Positions 39,675 to 48,227 of a stretch of 64,000 bases of DNA are shown here, one piece after another. How positions within the stretch are numbered: the first letter of the stretch is position 1; every line of letters begins with the position of its first letter. The notes beneath the pieces were generated by a model that saw only the letters and a program-made list of their open reading frames with translations, was not told the DNA's origin and ran no database searches. The stretch covers positions 16,937 to 80,936 of the forward strand of contig JBHPGW010000004.1 of the NCBI GenBank assembly GCA_042569785.1, given 5' to 3'. A program made the position numbers and the translations under genes. This DNA comes from JBHPGW01 sp042569785 (GTDB lineage Bacteria; Planctomycetota; Phycisphaerae; Sedimentisphaerales; Anaerobacaceae).

Positions 39675-41999
39675 TCACGGCCCAGTGGCAGTCGCAGGCG
39701 GCAGATCGGACAGTTCCAAAAACGTTCCGCGAATCCATGGGACGCCCATATTATGGTAGGGTGACATACTCGCGTCAGCTGTGTCGTCGCTGTAATGGGC
39801 GACAAAAATGCGGCCGTCATCTAACTGTATCCAGCCCGAATACCCCTGGTCATGACCGCTTACACTGGCATCGATCTCTATGATGTGATCCATCTGATAC
39901 TCATCCGGGAAACCATCACGCGAAGCTACCCAGGAGTATTCCCGATGGCCGGTAGTCGGGTCGTCAAGTACTTCTTCGACCCGCTTCCAGATACTGTAGC
40001 CGGTAGTGTCAGGCGAGATGTGACGCAGATATACATCCGGCCCGGAACTCATAACATCACCTTCGGTAGTCCCGGATCCGCACTGCTCATTGCCAAAGGC
40101 CAATGAATAATAGCTCGTAAAAACACTTGTTTCAGTTGGATTAGAATTCTTGCTCTTAACCCGATCATCTCCATAGTCACCGTCAAATTCCAATACGCCA
40201 TCAACATAAAGCCGCATTCGCCCGACCTGGCTCATAATACGGTAAGTATGAAAAACTCCTGGCGTGACATCGACACGGACAGCCGGATCATGCGCCGTCA
40301 CAATATGGTCGGGGAATATCCGAAGCTTACCTGCAAAAGGCACCGACAACGTTGCGGCATAACCATCGTTGCGAAGGACTTTAACTTCAGCAGTGACGTC
40401 AACAACACAGCCGCCGGTATCGGGCGGTCGCATGTTATACATTGTGAACTGGCCTCGACGGCCATCGTTGTCAATGTGCAAGGCGCCGTCTTTTAAGCCT
40501 ACACTTTCATGGTCATTGAAGTGGCCGGCCGAAATTTGGAACCCGGTCATGTCATTCGGGTCGCCGACCCAGCCCCACAAAGCTGCCCTGCCGATACCCG
40601 AACGATATGTCACCAGAGCCCTTCCGTCACTTAGTAAACCAGCGCACGTTCTGCCTGAAACCTGGAACGGCGATTCGAACCAATCCCACGTAAGGCCCTT
40701 GTCGCTGGAAAAAGCTCTTACAGAAGGCATATTGTCACCTCGCGAGCCGCGTGTGAATATCAACAACCTGCCGTCGAGCAATTCAACGATACTGGATTCG
40801 TCGGTACCATGTGGCTGATATGCCGCCTTAAGATCCGACCAGAATGCCCACGATTGACCGCGGTCGGTCGAGCGGAATATCTCCACCCAGATAGGAATCG
40901 GGCCCTCATAATCGACCCTTGAATTAGCGATCAGCCATGAGCCGTCAGACAATTCCGTGATCCTGCTCGGACAACTCGAAGCTGTCCCGCCCGCGACGGC
41001 CACGTTAAGCTTTCGCTCATTTGTCCAGGTGTTGCCTCCATCGGTACTGTCAAAGAAAACAACTCCACAATCACTGCACTTGGCGCCGCCCCAGTCATCG
41101 AGCATAACCAATGAACCATCACTTAGCCTGCGAAGTCTCGGCACATGTCCGCCAAAATTAGTTGGTGTCGCAACAGGCGGCGTCCATGTCTGTCCAAGGT
41201 CGTAGCTGTGGCTTATCGAGCTGCTACGTGCCGTGCCGCCTGTATGGGAGCTGTTACGCCACACACAGACAAGATGATTCGGCCCGGCCTGGGCAACATC
41301 TGGAAAACCGGCGTGGAACCCTTCCTCTCTGAATATCGTGACATGCTTACCGGGTTTGCGCCAGGTGGACCGCATCGAGCGGAACTCAAAGCCGGCGCCT
41401 GGCAAAACAACCTTGTCTGCCTTGGCTAACGGATGTGGACGAACCTGCTCGCCTTGAGCCCATTGGCTGCCGCGAACCATCACACTATCAATTACACTGG
41501 CGGGGTAATCTTCTGTAATCTCCACGTGATTTATACTCGTAACCGGATTGATCAACGGCTTATTCTCAGCCAACATAAACCAGTCATCGTCACCACGCCC
41601 GCTAACCCAGATCGTCATCTTACCGGCGTTCATATCCAGCTTGATCTTGAAATCGTAAGGCGTATCAGGCCGCATAAATGGGCCGAAATAATTTATACTG
41701 CCATCACTTGCCCAGCCAGTCATTTTCGCGGTACCGTCTGCTCGATTGTCATCACCCAAGCCAAAACGAACCGCCGGCACAAACACATCGCCGGTTTTCT
41801 CGCCTACTGAAACGACCTGCGGATATTTCGGCAGGTTCCCTGCTATCGGATTAACAGAGCCCATCTCAAAAGTAGCATAGACATACGCAACGTCTTTTAC
41901 CGGCTCTATCTGCTCGGTCCTCAAAAGTGCCTTATCCAACTTATTACACCCCAAAGATGTAAACAAAACCAACACAGTGACAAGAATTACCTTTTTCAT
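39675..41999 (-). CDS. Sialidase-like (BNR/Asp-box) lipoprotein
   Basis: A 774-residue lipoprotein (signal ending TSLGC, Cys19). An N-terminal LamG-like beta domain occupies about residues 30-190. The middle (about 215-480) is a six-bladed sialidase-type propeller shown by Asp-boxes SYDLGQTW, STDGGNTW, STDRGQSW and SSDKGLTW. A second jelly-roll-like region follows (about 510-640). Sialidase-family proteins remove terminal sialic or related acids, but many planctomycete members have other or unknown glycan substrates. It is divergent from the gntR-led operon and shares a duplicated promoter with the CARDB-protein gene. AAAGGGA precedes ATG 41999. The end is TAA before a 25-bp repeat. Confidence 0.8.
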   Translation of the reverse strand: MKKVILVTVLVLFTSLGCNKLDKALLRTEQIEPVKDVAYVYATFEMGSVNPIAGNLPKYPQVVSVGEKTGDVFVPAVRFGLGDDNRADGTAKMTGWASDGSINYFGPFMRPDTPYDFKIKLDMNAGKMTIWVSGRGDDDWFMLAENKPLINPVTSINHVEITEDYPASVIDSVMVRGSQWAQGEQVRPHPLAKADKVVLPGAGFEFRSMRSTWRKPGKHVTIFREEGFHAGFPDVAQAGPNHLVCVWRNSSHTGGTARSSSISHSYDLGQTWTPPVATPTNFGGHVPRLRRLSDGSLVMLDDWGGAKCSDCGVVFFDSTDGGNTWTNERKLNVAVAGGTASSCPSRITELSDGSWLIANSRVDYEGPIPIWVEIFRSTDRGQSWAFWSDLKAAYQPHGTDESSIVELLDGRLLIFTRGSRGDNMPSVRAFSSDKGLTWDWFESPFQVSGRTCAGLLSDGRALVTYRSGIGRAALWGWVGDPNDMTGFQISAGHFNDHESVGLKDGALHIDNDGRRGQFTMYNMRPPDTGGCVVDVTAEVKVLRNDGYAATLSVPFAGKLRIFPDHIVTAHDPAVRVDVTPGVFHTYRIMSQVGRMRLYVDGVLEFDGDYGDDRVKSKNSNPTETSVFTSYYSLAFGNEQCGSGTTEGDVMSSGPDVYLRHISPDTTGYSIWKRVEEVLDDPTTGHREYSWVASRDGFPDEYQMDHIIEIDASVSGHDQGYSGWIQLDDGRIFVAHYSDDTADASMSPYHNMGVPWIRGTFLELSDLPPATATGP

Positions 42000-42060
42000 T
42001 TTATTCCCTTTATCATTTTAAACGGACATTTCCCATAGTTAGATACTTAGCCCCAGCGTC

Positions 42061-42135
42061 AAAATTTATATTTACATCAGAATCCCATGCATTTTATAAA
42101 ATACAACCCTGCATTACAAACAAAACCCTTCAGCT
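42061..42135. repeat. 75-bp promoter-region repeat, copy 2
   Basis: Second copy of the 39516-39590 block, 61 bases upstream of the sialidase-like gene start. The rest of the 366-base gap 42000-42365 holds the gntR promoter and palindrome and otherwise nothing I recognise. Confidence 0.9.
42091..42119 (-). promoter_or_regulatory. Promoter of the sialidase-like gene
   Basis: On the minus strand TTGTAA (42114-42119) and TAAAAT (42091-42096) have a 17-base spacer. The predicted leader is about 85 bases. The sequence is the twin of 39546-39574. Confidence 0.55.
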
Positions 42136-42262
42136 TTACAGGCCTCATACGAACCATACAACGCCTGCGCACAAATAATGCAGCAAACATCGCTTTAATA
42201 AAGCTCGAACAGGCAACTCTCCGCGCCGCAATCCATTCCTGAAAAAATAATATAGAAAACAC

Positions 42263-42292
42263 TTGACAAGCTGGAGATTATATTATAATCTC
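42263..42292 (+). promoter_or_regulatory. gntR promoter with overlapping palindromic operator
   Basis: TTGACA (42263-42268) and TATAAT (42284-42289) are exact consensus boxes with a short 15-base spacer. A perfect inverted repeat, GAGATTATA-T-TATAATCTC at 42274-42292, overlaps the minus-10 box. GntR proteins bind palindromes of this size, so the regulator probably represses its own promoter (inference). Confidence 0.65.
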
Positions 42293-42365
42293 TAAGATAA
42301 ATATTGATTTAATTGCTCAAAGTCCTAAAAAATACGGATATTATCATATAATTAAGGGTGAGGTA

Positions 42366-43082
42366 ATGATTACAGAAAACGCGAATTTAACCGAGCAGAC
42401 GGTTGAGCAGATCACCGAAATGATCGCTGCCAGCGGCCTTGATGCCGGAGAGACTTTTGCTACCGAAGCCCAACTCGAAAAAAGGCTCAACGTCTCAAGG
42501 CCCATAATTCGAGAAGCTGTCAGCAGGCTCCGGGCACTGGGGCTTCTGGAAAGTAAACAATGTGTTGGCCTTATTGTTTCTAAACCCGACCCTGTAGGCT
42601 TGTTTGAGCAGGCGCTCAATGGGGCGGTACTCGACCACCTCGATCTCCAGCAGTTGGCACAGTTACGATATACGCTGGAGATAGGTTCGATAGAACTTAT
42701 CGCCAGAGAAGCCTCGCAGCAGCAGCTGGACAGACTAACCGAACTTGCTGAAGAATTCGCCAAGCCAGCCACAAAGAAAACCGGCAGAACCGTCGATGAC
42801 ATCGAACTTGATTTTCACCAGGCCATCCTTGAAGCTACTGGAAATGAAATGCTTCGGAGAATGCACAATATAGTTTCCGCCTACTTCGTCAGAAGTGCCC
42901 GCGAAGTCAAAGGCTGGGATACTAACACAACCGACGAAAACAGTATATGGGAGCACAGGGCGATTGCCCAGGCTCTATCAGAAAGAAATATTGAAAGAGC
43001 GCGAGCAATACTGTCAGGACACCTGGCTCCATTGCTTTGTGAAAAAGAAAATGAAAATAAGGAGAAAAAAGATGGTAGATGA
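42366..43082 (+). CDS. GntR-family (FadR/FCD) transcriptional regulator
   Basis: A 238-residue DNA-binding protein. Residues about 15-80 form the GntR winged helix with TEAQLEKRLNVSRPIIREAV and RLRALGLLESKQ. The C-terminal helical FCD domain contains ELDFHQAILEATGNEML and ends SGHLAPL; FCD domains bind metal and small carboxylates. It begins about 70 bases after a promoter with an overlapping palindrome and its last codons overlap the DegT gene by 11 bases. The likely targets are its own operon and perhaps the divergent sialidase-like gene. Typical ligands in the FadR subgroup are sugar acids, consistent with glycan neighbours, but not shown. Confidence 0.93.
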   Translation: MITENANLTEQTVEQITEMIAASGLDAGETFATEAQLEKRLNVSRPIIREAVSRLRALGLLESKQCVGLIVSKPDPVGLFEQALNGAVLDHLDLQQLAQLRYTLEIGSIELIAREASQQQLDRLTELAEEFAKPATKKTGRTVDDIELDFHQAILEATGNEMLRRMHNIVSAYFVRSAREVKGWDTNTTDENSIWEHRAIAQALSERNIERARAILSGHLAPLLCEKENENKEKKDGR

Positions 43083-44313
43083 AAAAAAGACGATACAAAT
43101 AGCAGATCCATCAGGAAGAGGGACAGCTGCAGAATTCAAAGTTTCTTACCCAGCAAGGATAATAGGTTATGGGCAGGAAGAAATTGACCTGGTAGTGGAT
43201 ATAATGAAAAATTCTGAGTCACAAACTCAAGGCGATTATCTCAAAAAGTTCGAGACTGATTTTGCTGAATACCTTGGGGTTAAAAACGCATTCGCTGTCA
43301 CCAATTGTACCAATGCCCTGATGTTCTCTGCTGTTTTGGCAGGGCTGGGCAAAGGTGACGAAGTGATCGTTCCTGCTTATACGTTCTGCGCAACTGGTAT
43401 CGCGATGGGCCATACCGGCGCTAAGATCGTATGGGCGGACATGGATACTGATTCATGGATGGTCGATCCCAAAGATGTCGAACGCAAGATCACACCTAAA
43501 ACTAAGGCTATAGCAGTCGTTCATCTGCTGGGGACCCCAGTGGATATGCCGGCTATTATGGCGATCGCAGAAAAACACAATTTGAAAGTCATCGAAGACT
43601 GCGCACAGGCTCCGGGGGCATCGATCAACTGTAAAAAGGTCGGCAGTTTTGGCGACTTCGCATGCTTTAGCTTCCACACGGCTAAGAATTTTACAACGCT
43701 TGGCGAAGGTGGGGTTTTGGTGATCAAATCCGATGAAGATGCTAAGAAGGTAAAGGGCATGCGTTTTTGTGGCGCAAGGCCTTTCCCCGAACCAAGAGAT
43801 AGATTTTGGGTCCCTGCTATGAGCAGCGTTGATACCGATATCGAGGGCGTTTGGCCGTTCAATTATTGCCTGGGAGAAGCACAATGCGCAGTTGGAAGCA
43901 GCATGCTCAAAAAGCTCGATAAGATTAATGACACTTTGATCGCCCAGGCCAACAGGATCAAAGAAGGCCTGGCTGATACGCCGGAAATTTCTTTCGCCAA
44001 GGTTTCCGAAGGCTACAAGCATATCTTCCATGCCTTTGTTATGCACTTTGACGGTTCAGCTTTCGGCAAAGATCGTAACAACCTGATGGATATTCTTGTA
44101 AATGATTTCAAGATCAAGGCGATCGTACAGTACTATCCATTGTACCGCTTCCCACTGTTCCAGAAACTCGGTGCCGGTGAGCATGATTGTCCAGTACTGA
44201 AAAGCTGGTGGGATAATTCCTTCAGTTTCCCCTGGTGGTGCGGTATGCCGGAAGAAACTCTTGACTACATGGTCTCAAGCCTAAAAGAGGCTATCAAAAA
44301 ATTAAAAGCATAA
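43072..44313 (+). CDS. DegT/DnrJ/EryC1/StrS-family aminotransferase
   Basis: A 413-residue PLP aminotransferase of the family that transaminates nucleotide-linked keto-sugars. Motifs are FAVTNCTNALMFSAVLAGLG (about residues 70-90), DEVIVPAYTFCATGIA, VIEDCAQAPGA near 175 and the PLP-lysine region CFSFHTAKNFTTLGEGG. ATG 43072 has AAGGAG at a normal distance; the frame is open further upstream inside gntR but that is not coding for this protein. Family members normally act in amino-sugar or antibiotic pathways, and some in catabolic or regulatory clusters. Its partners here are an aldo/keto reductase and alanine dehydrogenase, suggesting sugar/amine turnover with alanine or glutamate as amino donor (inference). 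Confidence 0.9.
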   Translation: MVDEKKTIQIADPSGRGTAAEFKVSYPARIIGYGQEEIDLVVDIMKNSESQTQGDYLKKFETDFAEYLGVKNAFAVTNCTNALMFSAVLAGLGKGDEVIVPAYTFCATGIAMGHTGAKIVWADMDTDSWMVDPKDVERKITPKTKAIAVVHLLGTPVDMPAIMAIAEKHNLKVIEDCAQAPGASINCKKVGSFGDFACFSFHTAKNFTTLGEGGVLVIKSDEDAKKVKGMRFCGARPFPEPRDRFWVPAMSSVDTDIEGVWPFNYCLGEAQCAVGSSMLKKLDKINDTLIAQANRIKEGLADTPEISFAKVSEGYKHIFHAFVMHFDGSAFGKDRNNLMDILVNDFKIKAIVQYYPLYRFPLFQKLGAGEHDCPVLKSWWDNSFSFPWWCGMPEETLDYMVSSLKEAIKKLKA

Positions 44314-44382
44314 GCGTCGTTAATGTCGAAACTAAAATGTTGCTGTGACCGGGTGTTTAATTTCAACGCAGGGGAAAAAATT

Positions 44383-45294
44383 ATGGAGCATAGAGAAATA
44401 CCAAAAACTGATTTAACCGTTTCAACGATCTGCCTTGGCACGATGACTTTCGGCACCCCCGTTGAAGAATCCGAAGCTATCAAGATCACCCAATGGGCAC
44501 TCGATAATGGCGTCAATTTCATTGACACCGCAAATATGTACCAGGGTTACACACGTTCCCTTGGTTCACCCGGCGAAGTTGCCGAGAACATTCTTGGAAA
44601 AGCCTTAAAGGGCAGAAGAGACCAGGCTGTCCTGGCGACTAAGGTTGGCATGAAAGTAGGCGATCGGCCAGAAGACGAATACACCAGCCCAGCCGCTATC
44701 AAAAAGCACCTCGATAAAAGCCTTAAACGGCTCGCTACCGATTTCATCGACATCTACTACCTCCATCGCCCCGACCCTGATACGGCCGTAGTCGATACCA
44801 TTGGTGCTCTTAACGAAGCTATCACTGCCGGCAAGATCAAACATTATGGAATCAGCAATTTCTCCGCTCAGCAAACCGTAGAGCTTATCGAAATAGCGGA
44901 TGCTAACAGTCTGCCTCGCCCGGTTATCCATCAGCCGCCGTATAGCCTGCTCAACTCAGACCTCGAAAAGGACCTGCTGCCTTTATGTGAGAACCAGCAG
45001 ATTGCCGTTGCACCATATCAGGTACTTCAAGGCGGCGCTTTGACGGGCAAATACCAACGCAGCCAGACCCCGCTGGCCGATTCGCGCATAAATGAAAAAC
45101 CGCAGTGGATACCTGAACTTAACGATGAACTTTTTGATAAGCTCGAAGCGATTGAAGCTCAGGCCAAACAAAAGGGCAGAACGATCTTAGAACATACGTT
45201 AAAAGAGACCTTAGCCAAACCGGCGGTTACTTCATTGGTCCTCGGCGTCAAACGGATCGATCAGCTCGAAAGTTTAATTACTGCGGTTAGCTGA
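44383..45294 (+). CDS. Aldo/keto reductase
   Basis: A 303-residue NADPH-dependent oxidoreductase with the TIM-barrel fold. The catalytic Asp-Tyr-Lys-His set is visible: NFIDTANMY (Asp and Tyr near 45-55), ATKVGM (Lys near 85) and YYLHRPD (His near 126), and the start GTMTFGTP is typical. A longer frame to 44323 exists, but GGGG lies just before ATG 44383 and the extra 20 residues do not match the family. It lies 69 bases after the DegT gene and 14 bases before alanine dehydrogenase. The substrate, perhaps a sugar or 2-keto compound, is not clear. Confidence 0.9.
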   Translation: MEHREIPKTDLTVSTICLGTMTFGTPVEESEAIKITQWALDNGVNFIDTANMYQGYTRSLGSPGEVAENILGKALKGRRDQAVLATKVGMKVGDRPEDEYTSPAAIKKHLDKSLKRLATDFIDIYYLHRPDPDTAVVDTIGALNEAITAGKIKHYGISNFSAQQTVELIEIADANSLPRPVIHQPPYSLLNSDLEKDLLPLCENQQIAVAPYQVLQGGALTGKYQRSQTPLADSRINEKPQWIPELNDELFDKLEAIEAQAKQKGRTILEHTLKETLAKPAVTSLVLGVKRIDQLESLITAVS

Positions 45295-45308
45295 AAAGGA
45301 GTTAGATA

Positions 45309-46400
45309 ATGATAATTGGTGTTCCTAAAGAGATCAAGTCCGGCGAATATCGTGTGGCTTTGCTGCCGGTCGGGGCAGAGCTTTTGGTAAGGGATGGCCA
45401 TAGCGTACTTATCGAGCGTCAGGCAGGCCAGGGCAGCGGTTTCGAGGACGAGCAGTACATAAAGGCTGGCGCCGAAATTGTTGACAGTCCTCAGGAGCTT
45501 TACAGTTGCTGTGAGATGGTCGTAAAGGTCAAAGAGCCTCAGCCTAACGAGATCAAAATGTTTCACTCTGACCAGATCGTCTTCTGCTATTTTCATTTTG
45601 CCGCATCCGCCGAGTTAACCCAGAGCTGTTTAGATGTCGGAATTTCCGCTCTTGCATACGAGACCCTCGAAGATTCTCACGGCAGATTGCCTCTGCTTAC
45701 ACCAATGAGTGAAGTAGCAGGCAAAATGTCGATTCAGGAAGGTGCCAAGTATCTGGAAAGACCTTTGATGGGCCGCGGCATACTTCTTGGCGGTGTCGCA
45801 GGTGTGGCGCCTGCTAATGTTTTGATACTTGGCGGCGGTGTGGTCGGTACAAACGCAGCACAGATGGCTGCCGGACTCGGCGCAAATGTTACTATCATGG
45901 ACATCGACCTCGATCGCTTGCGTTACCTCGATGATATAATGCCAGCCAATGTCACAACAATTTATTGTGATCCTCACGCAGTCGAACAGTACGCTGTAAA
46001 GGCGGATCTGGTAGTAGGAGCGGTACTGATCCCCGCAGGCAAGGCCCCGACTTTGATCTCAAAGTCACTGGTCGCAAAAATGAAAAAAGGAAGCGTTATC
46101 GTAGACGTCAGCGTTGACCAAGGCGGCTGCATAGAAACATGCAAACCAACCACACACCGCGAGCCGACATACCTGGTAGATGGAGTTGTACATTATTGTG
46201 TAGCAAACATCCCCGGAGCGGTAGGCAGAACCTCAAGTCAGGCGCTTTGTAATGCAACACTGCCTTATGCCCGGCAACTGGCGAGTTTAGGCGTAGACAA
46301 ATTTACAGCGCAAAGCCCAGGACATCTGGTTTGCCTAAACATTAAGCAAGGCAAGATCATGCATAAAACAGTATCAGATGTATTTGCTAATCTCACGTAA
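45309..46400 (+). CDS. ald: Alanine dehydrogenase
   Basis: This 363-residue enzyme interconverts L-alanine and pyruvate plus ammonia with NAD. It starts MIIGVPKEIKSGEYRVALLP, contains the substrate lysine in VVKVKEPQ (near 75), a histidine in YFHFAAS (near 97) and the nucleotide-binding VLILGGGVVGTNAAQMAAGLG (near 176-196), and ends with the typical HKTVSDVF. Length is normal for the AlaDH/PNT N- and C-terminal fold. It has an AAGGAG site 14 bases after the aldo/keto reductase stop. In the operon it could supply or consume ammonia/alanine for the DegT enzyme. It converges with folC. Confidence 0.95.
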   Translation: MIIGVPKEIKSGEYRVALLPVGAELLVRDGHSVLIERQAGQGSGFEDEQYIKAGAEIVDSPQELYSCCEMVVKVKEPQPNEIKMFHSDQIVFCYFHFAASAELTQSCLDVGISALAYETLEDSHGRLPLLTPMSEVAGKMSIQEGAKYLERPLMGRGILLGGVAGVAPANVLILGGGVVGTNAAQMAAGLGANVTIMDIDLDRLRYLDDIMPANVTTIYCDPHAVEQYAVKADLVVGAVLIPAGKAPTLISKSLVAKMKKGSVIVDVSVDQGGCIETCKPTTHREPTYLVDGVVHYCVANIPGAVGRTSSQALCNATLPYARQLASLGVDKFTAQSPGHLVCLNIKQGKIMHKTVSDVFANLT

Positions 46401-46444
46401 TGCAAACCAACAGGGCCCAGAGTGGAAGCGAAGGGTAATTGATG

Positions 46445-47875
46445 TTAAGCCAAAGTTTTTTGAAAACGCTGCTTAGTCTGGCCTATCAGGTAGAAGCTGC
46501 CGGTAATACAGATCAGGTCTTCTCTGCCGACCGCGCTTTTAGCCAACTGTAACGCCTGCCCCAGGCTCGGAGCGCTCTGGCACATCTTGCCGCACATTTC
46601 CGTGTACATATCCGACAGCTCGTCAGGCATCATCGCCTTAGCCGATTTGCTGCGAGTAAAGATCACCTTGTCGGCGCCATACTGAAGCTCATTCAGCATC
46701 CCCATAACATCCTTGTCGCTGTTACAACCGAAGATAATCACCATCGAATCGTAAGGAATATTCTGACCCGTAGCGTGTATCAACGCCTTAATGCTCGCCG
46801 CGTTATGAGCGGCATCGATCATAATTCGCGGATCTTCGCAAACTATCTCCATCCTTCCTGCAAGAAAGACATTACCAAGGCCTTCCATTGCCTTTTCATT
46901 GTCGATCTCATAACCGCTCGATTTGAGACTATCGAGCATAGCAAGAGCCAGACCGCAGTTGATCGCCTGGTGTTGACCATGAAGAGGTACACGCAAATGT
47001 TCGAATTTACTCGTATCAGTTGTCAGGCATATCCTGTTGTGAGGACCATGTTCACGAGATGTTTCAAACCGATAAGAAAAATCGATCTCCCTGCCCGTCA
47101 CACTAAAAGGTGCATTGACAGCGGCGGCTTGCGACTCGAGAACGCCCATCGCTTCAGGATGCTGTTTGACCGTAACAACCGGAACACCTCGCTTAAAAAT
47201 GCCAGCCTTTTCCCTGGCGATGCTGTCAATAGTTGAACCTAACTGCCCCTGATGGTCCAGACTCAGACTCGTTATGCCAATAACCTCTGGTTTGATAACG
47301 TTCGTGCTATCAAGACGACCGCCCAAACCTGTTTCGATTATCGCTATATCAACCTTGCTGTCGAGAAAATGCATAAATGCTATTGCCGTCATGATCTCAA
47401 AGAAACTTGCTTCGTCAGTCTTAGCCAATTTCTCTACAGGTGCGTAAATACGATTGAGCAAACCCAGCATCTGATCGTCGTTGATCATTTCAGAATCAAC
47501 CGTGATCCGCTCGTGCAGTTCGACAACATGTGGCGAAGTATACAAGCCAACCTTGTAGCCGTTAGACTCAAGCATCCGCGCCAGCATCGTAGCGGTCGAA
47601 CCTTTTCCTTTTGTACCGGCTATATGGACTGTAGGGGTTTTTTTATGTGGATTACCCACCAACGACAAAAGCTTTTCCATTCTGCTAAGATTGAAAGTGC
47701 TAACATTGTACCTCAGACGAGTTTCCTTTTCGTAGTTCGTACGGCTGTAAAGGTACTTCAAGGCAGTTTCATAGTTCCTAAACGCCTTCTTGCTCTTGAC
47801 CTTAGAAACTTTTGAAGTACTCTTTTTCACTCGTTTCTTAACAGTCTTCTTAGTTGTCTTTAATGTTTTTACCAT
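46445..47875 (-). CDS. folC: Bifunctional dihydrofolate/folylpolyglutamate synthase with Lys-rich N terminus
   Basis: FolC attaches glutamate to dihydropteroate and extends folate tails. The 476-residue protein has the ATP loop VHIAGTKGKGSTATML, the folate site SPHVVELHERI, IETGLGGRLDSTNVI and DAAHNAASIKAL in Mur-ligase order. Before the core lies a 30-residue extension in which more than a third of residues are lysine (KTTKKTVKKRVKKSTSKV), absent from standard FolC and similar to histone H1-like tails. I begin at ATG 47875; a longer frame to 47902 overlaps the promoter. The predicted transcript begins two bases before this ATG. It is monocistronic by position and converges with alanine dehydrogenase. 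Confidence 0.92.
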   Translation of the reverse strand: MVKTLKTTKKTVKKRVKKSTSKVSKVKSKKAFRNYETALKYLYSRTNYEKETRLRYNVSTFNLSRMEKLLSLVGNPHKKTPTVHIAGTKGKGSTATMLARMLESNGYKVGLYTSPHVVELHERITVDSEMINDDQMLGLLNRIYAPVEKLAKTDEASFFEIMTAIAFMHFLDSKVDIAIIETGLGGRLDSTNVIKPEVIGITSLSLDHQGQLGSTIDSIAREKAGIFKRGVPVVTVKQHPEAMGVLESQAAAVNAPFSVTGREIDFSYRFETSREHGPHNRICLTTDTSKFEHLRVPLHGQHQAINCGLALAMLDSLKSSGYEIDNEKAMEGLGNVFLAGRMEIVCEDPRIMIDAAHNAASIKALIHATGQNIPYDSMVIIFGCNSDKDVMGMLNELQYGADKVIFTRSKSAKAMMPDELSDMYTEMCGKMCQSAPSLGQALQLAKSAVGREDLICITGSFYLIGQTKQRFQKTLA

Positions 47876-47883
47876 AGACCACA

Positions 47884-47912
47884 ATAATATCATATTAAAC
47901 ACCCTAAGTCAA
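47884..47912 (-). promoter_or_regulatory. Promoter of folC, predicted leaderless
   Basis: Minus-strand TTGACT (47907-47912) and TATTAT (47884-47889) with a 17-base spacer. The start of transcription at about 47877 would leave only two bases before the ATG at 47875. Confidence 0.65.
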
Positions 47913-48227
47913 TATGGTATGGCGAAAAATATATAAAAAATAGCTCGCTTATGGGACGTAACATCTTTTTAACAAAAAACTTACAAAAATAACACAAAGC
48001 CCCTAATTCTTTTTAGATCAAACACCCATTACCACTATTTGTGATTAGATAATTAGCGTAGCTTATAGAAATGGGTGGATTTATTCAAAAAACAGGCCAT
48101 TGGATATGCACCATAGGAGTAGTTTAGAGTTTATCCTGACATGAAAAAAAGTTTCGGCCAAGGACCGAATCATTAATTTTGATTTTTAACATTTACATTT
48201 TCAAACTGGCCGTAGGTCAGTTTGAGC
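47913..48227. other. Intergenic region between folC and the efflux operon
   Basis: No gene is supported in the 352 bases between the folC start and the permease stop. Besides the folC promoter it holds the efflux-operon terminator (48144-48169) and a perfect eight-base inverted repeat TCAAACTG/CAGTTTGA (48201-48208 with 48218-48225) just after the permease stop codon. Confidence 0.6.
48144..48169 (-). terminator. Terminator of the efflux operon
   Basis: On the minus strand TTCGGTC (48163-48169) pairs with GGCCGAA (48153-48159), one wobble, three-base loop, followed within two bases by seven T (48144-48150). It lies about 58 bases after the permease stop. Confidence 0.75.

Noticed and set aside
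42895..43071. N-terminal extension of the DegT-family gene into gntR
   Set aside because: The extension lies inside the gntR coding sequence in another frame; AAGGAG before ATG 43072 sets the start.
47252..47815. Long plus-strand open frame opposite folC
   Set aside because: It is an antisense shadow of folC with no ribosome site or domain.
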